Position numbers and translations under genes: made by a program. This document shows positions 61,691-64,000 of a stretch of DNA of 64,000 nt, one piece after another (position 1 is the stretch's first letter; every line of letters begins with the position of its first letter). Under the pieces are notes generated by a model, which was given only the letters and a program-made list of their open reading frames with translations, had not been told where the DNA came from and did not search any database. Source of the stretch: Streptomyces sp. BK239 (lineage in GTDB: Bacteria > Actinomycetota > Actinomycetes > Streptomycetales > Streptomycetaceae); contig NZ_SHKS01000001.1 of NCBI RefSeq assembly GCF_004217285.1, positions 310,001-374,000 on the forward strand. The letters are read 5' to 3'.

Positions 61691-63067
61691 TCAGGGCGCG
61701 GGGCGCCTGCGCTGCCAGAGGTAGCCGGCCACCGCCAGCAACGCCGTCATCGCCCCCGTCGAGTACAGCTGCACGCGCGTGTTCGGCTCCCGGGCCATCA
61801 GCACCAGCACCGCCGCCATACCCGCCAGCGAGACCCAGGTCAGCACCGGGAACGCCCACATCCGCACCGTCAGCCGCTCCGGCGCCTCCCGCTCCAGCCG
61901 GCCGCGCAGCCGCAGCTGGGAGACGGCGACGAACGCCCACACGACCAGGATCACCGCGCCGATCATGTTCAGCAGCCAGGGGAAGACGTCGTCGGGCCGC
62001 CAGTAGCTGAGCAGCACGCACACGAACCCGAACGCGCACGAGGCGAGGACGCCGACCCGCGGCACCCCGCCTGAGACCCGCCCCAGCGCCTTCGGGCCCT
62101 GCCCGCGCCGCACCAGCGAGTAGGCGATCCGCGAGGCGCCGTAGACGTTGGCGTTCATCGCCGACAGCAGGGCGGCCAGGACCACGACCTTCATCAGCTG
62201 ACCGGCGCCCGGGATGCCCAGCTGGTCCAGGGCGGCGACGTAGGGGCCTTCCTTTGCGACCTTCGGGTCGTTCCACGGGACGAGGGTGACGACGACCGCC
62301 ATCGAGCCGACGTAGAACAGCGCGATGCGCCACATCGCCGTGCGGACCGCGCTCGCCACCCCGCGCACCGGATCGGGCGACTCGGCGGCGGCGATGGTGA
62401 CCGTCTCCAGACCGCCGTAGGCGAAGACCGAGGCGAGCAGGCCCACGACCAGGCCCTCACCGCCGTTGGGGAAGAAGTCGGCGAGATGCGCGGTCCCCGG
62501 GGAGTCCGTGCCCGGCAGGACCCCGGCGATCGCCAGCACGCCCAGCACCAGGAACAGGGTGATCGCACCGACCTTGAGGGCCGCGAACCAGAACTCGAAC
62601 TCGCCGAAGTTCTTCACCGCGGCCAGGTTCGCCCCGCAGAAGACCGCCATGAACAGCGCCACCCACGCCCACTGCGGCGTGCCCGGCAGCCAGCCGGTGA
62701 CGATCTCCGCCGCGCCGATGCCCTCCAGGCCGACGGCCGTGCACAGCAGCACCCAGAACGACCACCCGGAGGTGAAGCCCGCCCACGGCCCGATCGCCCG
62801 CTCGGCGTGCGCCGAGAAGGAACCCGACGACGGGTACGCGGCCGACATCTCGCCCAGCATCCGCATCACCAGCATCACCAGCAGGCCGGAGAGGGTGTAG
62901 GCGAGGACGATCGAGGGGCCGGCGGCGGCGATGCCCTCGCCGGAACCGACGAACAGTCCGGCGCCGATGACCCCGCCGAGGGCGATCATCGACAGGTGGC
63001 GCTGTTTCAGGCCGTGGGACAGGGCGGCGTCCGACTCCGGGGGAGCGTCGGCGGTGGTGCTGGGCAT
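61691..63067 (-). CDS. APC-family amino acid permease
   Basis: 458 residues with about 12 spans. The first helix LSMIALGGVIGAGLFVGSG holds the unwound substrate-binding GAGLF motif of amino acid/polyamine antiporters. EMSAAYPSSGSFSAHAERAIG and LLSAMNANVYGASRIAYSL are typical of the GABA/aromatic amino acid permease branch. Proton-coupled uptake; substrate not predictable. Faces the tauD-like gene, which is upstream on the same strand 112 bases away. Confidence 0.88.
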   Translation of the reverse strand: MPSTTADAPPESDAALSHGLKQRHLSMIALGGVIGAGLFVGSGEGIAAAGPSIVLAYTLSGLLVMLVMRMLGEMSAAYPSSGSFSAHAERAIGPWAGFTSGWSFWVLLCTAVGLEGIGAAEIVTGWLPGTPQWAWVALFMAVFCGANLAAVKNFGEFEFWFAALKVGAITLFLVLGVLAIAGVLPGTDSPGTAHLADFFPNGGEGLVVGLLASVFAYGGLETVTIAAAESPDPVRGVASAVRTAMWRIALFYVGSMAVVVTLVPWNDPKVAKEGPYVAALDQLGIPGAGQLMKVVVLAALLSAMNANVYGASRIAYSLVRRGQGPKALGRVSGGVPRVGVLASCAFGFVCVLLSYWRPDDVFPWLLNMIGAVILVVWAFVAVSQLRLRGRLEREAPERLTVRMWAFPVLTWVSLAGMAAVLVLMAREPNTRVQLYSTGAMTALLAVAGYLWQRRRPAP

Positions 63068-63179
63068 GGGCGCGACTCGTCCAATGCTCGGAGGACAAAA
63101 AACGCCGCCAGTCTGGTCGGCCCCCGCGCACCGGCGCAGGGGCCGACCACTATCCGGACATCTGCCGGACCGACCGTGT

Positions 63180-64000
63180 CTACGCCGCTACGGTCGCCGC
63201 CTCCCGGGCCACCGGAGCCGGCCCGGGAGCGGCCACGGGCGTGTAGTGCGCCGCGTCTCCCTCCACCGACCTGCTCTTCCCGCCGTCGACGCCCACCGGG
63301 ACGTCCCCGGCGAGGGTCACCCGGTGCAGCCGGCGCGGCTGCCCGTCGTAGTTGTCGACGGCGTAGTGCTGGGTGATGCGGTTGTCGAAGATCACCAGCT
63401 GGTTCGGCGACCAGCGGTGACGCAGGACGTTCTCCGGGCGGGTCACGTACGACTGGAGCAGGTCCAGGATCTTGCGGGACTCGCCCACCGACAGGCCGAC
63501 GATCCGCTGAGCGAACCCGCCGATGAACAGCCCCCGTTCACCGGATGGGGGTCCCCCCGACTCGAGCGAAGCCGAGAGGTGGGGGAGGGTGGACCCGCAC
63601 CACGGGATGGGTGGTGCGGTACTTGATCGAGGTGAACCGGGCGCGCTGGGCGGCCTGTTCCTCGTCGACCGCCTCGTCCGGGACGGCGTAGTCGTAGTCG
63701 TTGGTGTGCTCCGCCCACAGGCCGTCCGCCAGTCGGCGCAGCGGTTCGGGCAGGTCGCGGTAGGCGGCGGCCGAGCTGGCGATCAGGGTCTCGCCGCCGT
63801 ACGGCGGGACGGTGATGCTGCGCAGCGTGGTGGCCTGCGGCGGATTGAGCACGAAGGTGACGTCGGTGTGCCAGTGGTTGGCGCGGCCCCGCTCGCTGTC
63901 CACGGGCAGCACGTTCGGCGAGCCCTCCACCGCGCCGACCGTCGGATGGGCGGTGGTCAGGTCGCCGAAGTGGCGGACGAACGCCTGGTGGCCCTCGTCG
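63180..64000 (-). pseudogene. TauD-family Fe(II)/2-oxoglutarate dioxygenase, interrupted
   Basis: Reading leftward from the window edge: [19 protein letters not shown], the iron-binding HxD in [14 protein letters not shown], then [12 protein letters not shown]. There the frame is broken and ends at 63538. Coding resumes in another frame with GLSVGESRKILDLLQSY-type sequence, LRHRWSPNQLVIFDNRITQHY and the distal His/Arg in PRRLHRVTLAGD. All catalytic residues are present but split by a small repeat element and frameshift. The 5' end lies outside the window. Relatives oxidise taurine or alkyl sulfates. Confidence 0.85.
63544..63588. repeat. Short Streptomyces palindromic repeat inserted in tauD-like gene
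   Basis: About 45 bases with GGGGGTCCCCCC, a small stem CTCGAGCGAAGCCGAG and GGTGGGGGAGG. This CTCTCGGCTTCGCTCGAG-type sequence is a familiar interspersed repeat of Streptomyces genomes, usually between genes. Here it lies inside the dioxygenase frame and accounts for the break. Confidence 0.75.

Overview
The window is high-GC actinobacterial DNA from a Streptomyces-type chromosome. The evidence is very strong G/C bias at third codon positions, many GTG and a few TTG starts, ATGA/GTGA stop-start overlaps, and lineage markers: a chaplin beside a tyrosinase, a dynamin-like GTPase pair, a PknG/GlnH/GlnX locus, DUF2637 and a mycothiol-dependent-nitroreductase-like DsbA protein. Gene order from the tyrosinase rightwards resembles the S. 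coelicolor core around SCO2700 to SCO2634. That comparison is from memory, not a search.

Region 1 (1-1268): the 3' end of a secreted-type tyrosinase converges on a chaplin (chpG position). Region 2 (1407-6239): a compact accessory cluster made of two divergent operons. Leftward are an aminopropyltransferase (BpsA/DUF43) fused to a GNAT acyltransferase, an FkbH-type glyceryl loader and a free carrier protein. Rightward are a divergent SpeD-family decarboxylase and an Sfp-type phosphopantetheinyl transferase. Together they could build a glycerate-acylated aminopropyl amine. I do not recognise the pathway, and it is the best candidate for an undescribed system.

Region 3 (6387-13704): a decayed genomic island at tRNA-Arg(UCU). 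Three copies of the tRNA 3' flank mark at least two tandem integrations, each with a broken tyrosine integrase and a GntR/UTRA remnant. Cargo is a SnoaL-like protein, a Tat-exported amidohydrolase that reads as foreign, small hypothetical proteins and several IS5-family transposase fragments.

Region 4 (14026-26567): core genes. These are two dynamin-like GTPases (sporulation septation), a second SSB (ssbB type), a thioester-domain surface adhesin with a sortase signal, DUF2637, EttA, a hotdog thioesterase, truncated haemoglobin and a PCMT-like methyltransferase. Region 5 (26548-37731, minus strand): a seven-gene signalling operon glnX-glnH-coiled coil-pknG-PP2C-VWA-FHA. It pairs an amino-acid sensor with a kinase, its likely opposing phosphatase and an FHA reader. 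Region 6 (37926-43059): MscS channel, HNH nuclease and an unassigned ABC exporter operon led by a small secreted protein.

Region 7 (43453-64000): malQ preceded by a repeat-bearing mini-protein, pepN, asd, an ECF sigma/anti-sigma-like pair behind a 177-nt imperfect palindrome, a large subtilisin, NUDIX, a second pepN, a DsbA-like oxidoreductase, an orphan Nur-box-like operator where sodF would be expected, an APC permease, and a TauD dioxygenase broken by a small repeat element. No rRNA gene or CRISPR array was seen.
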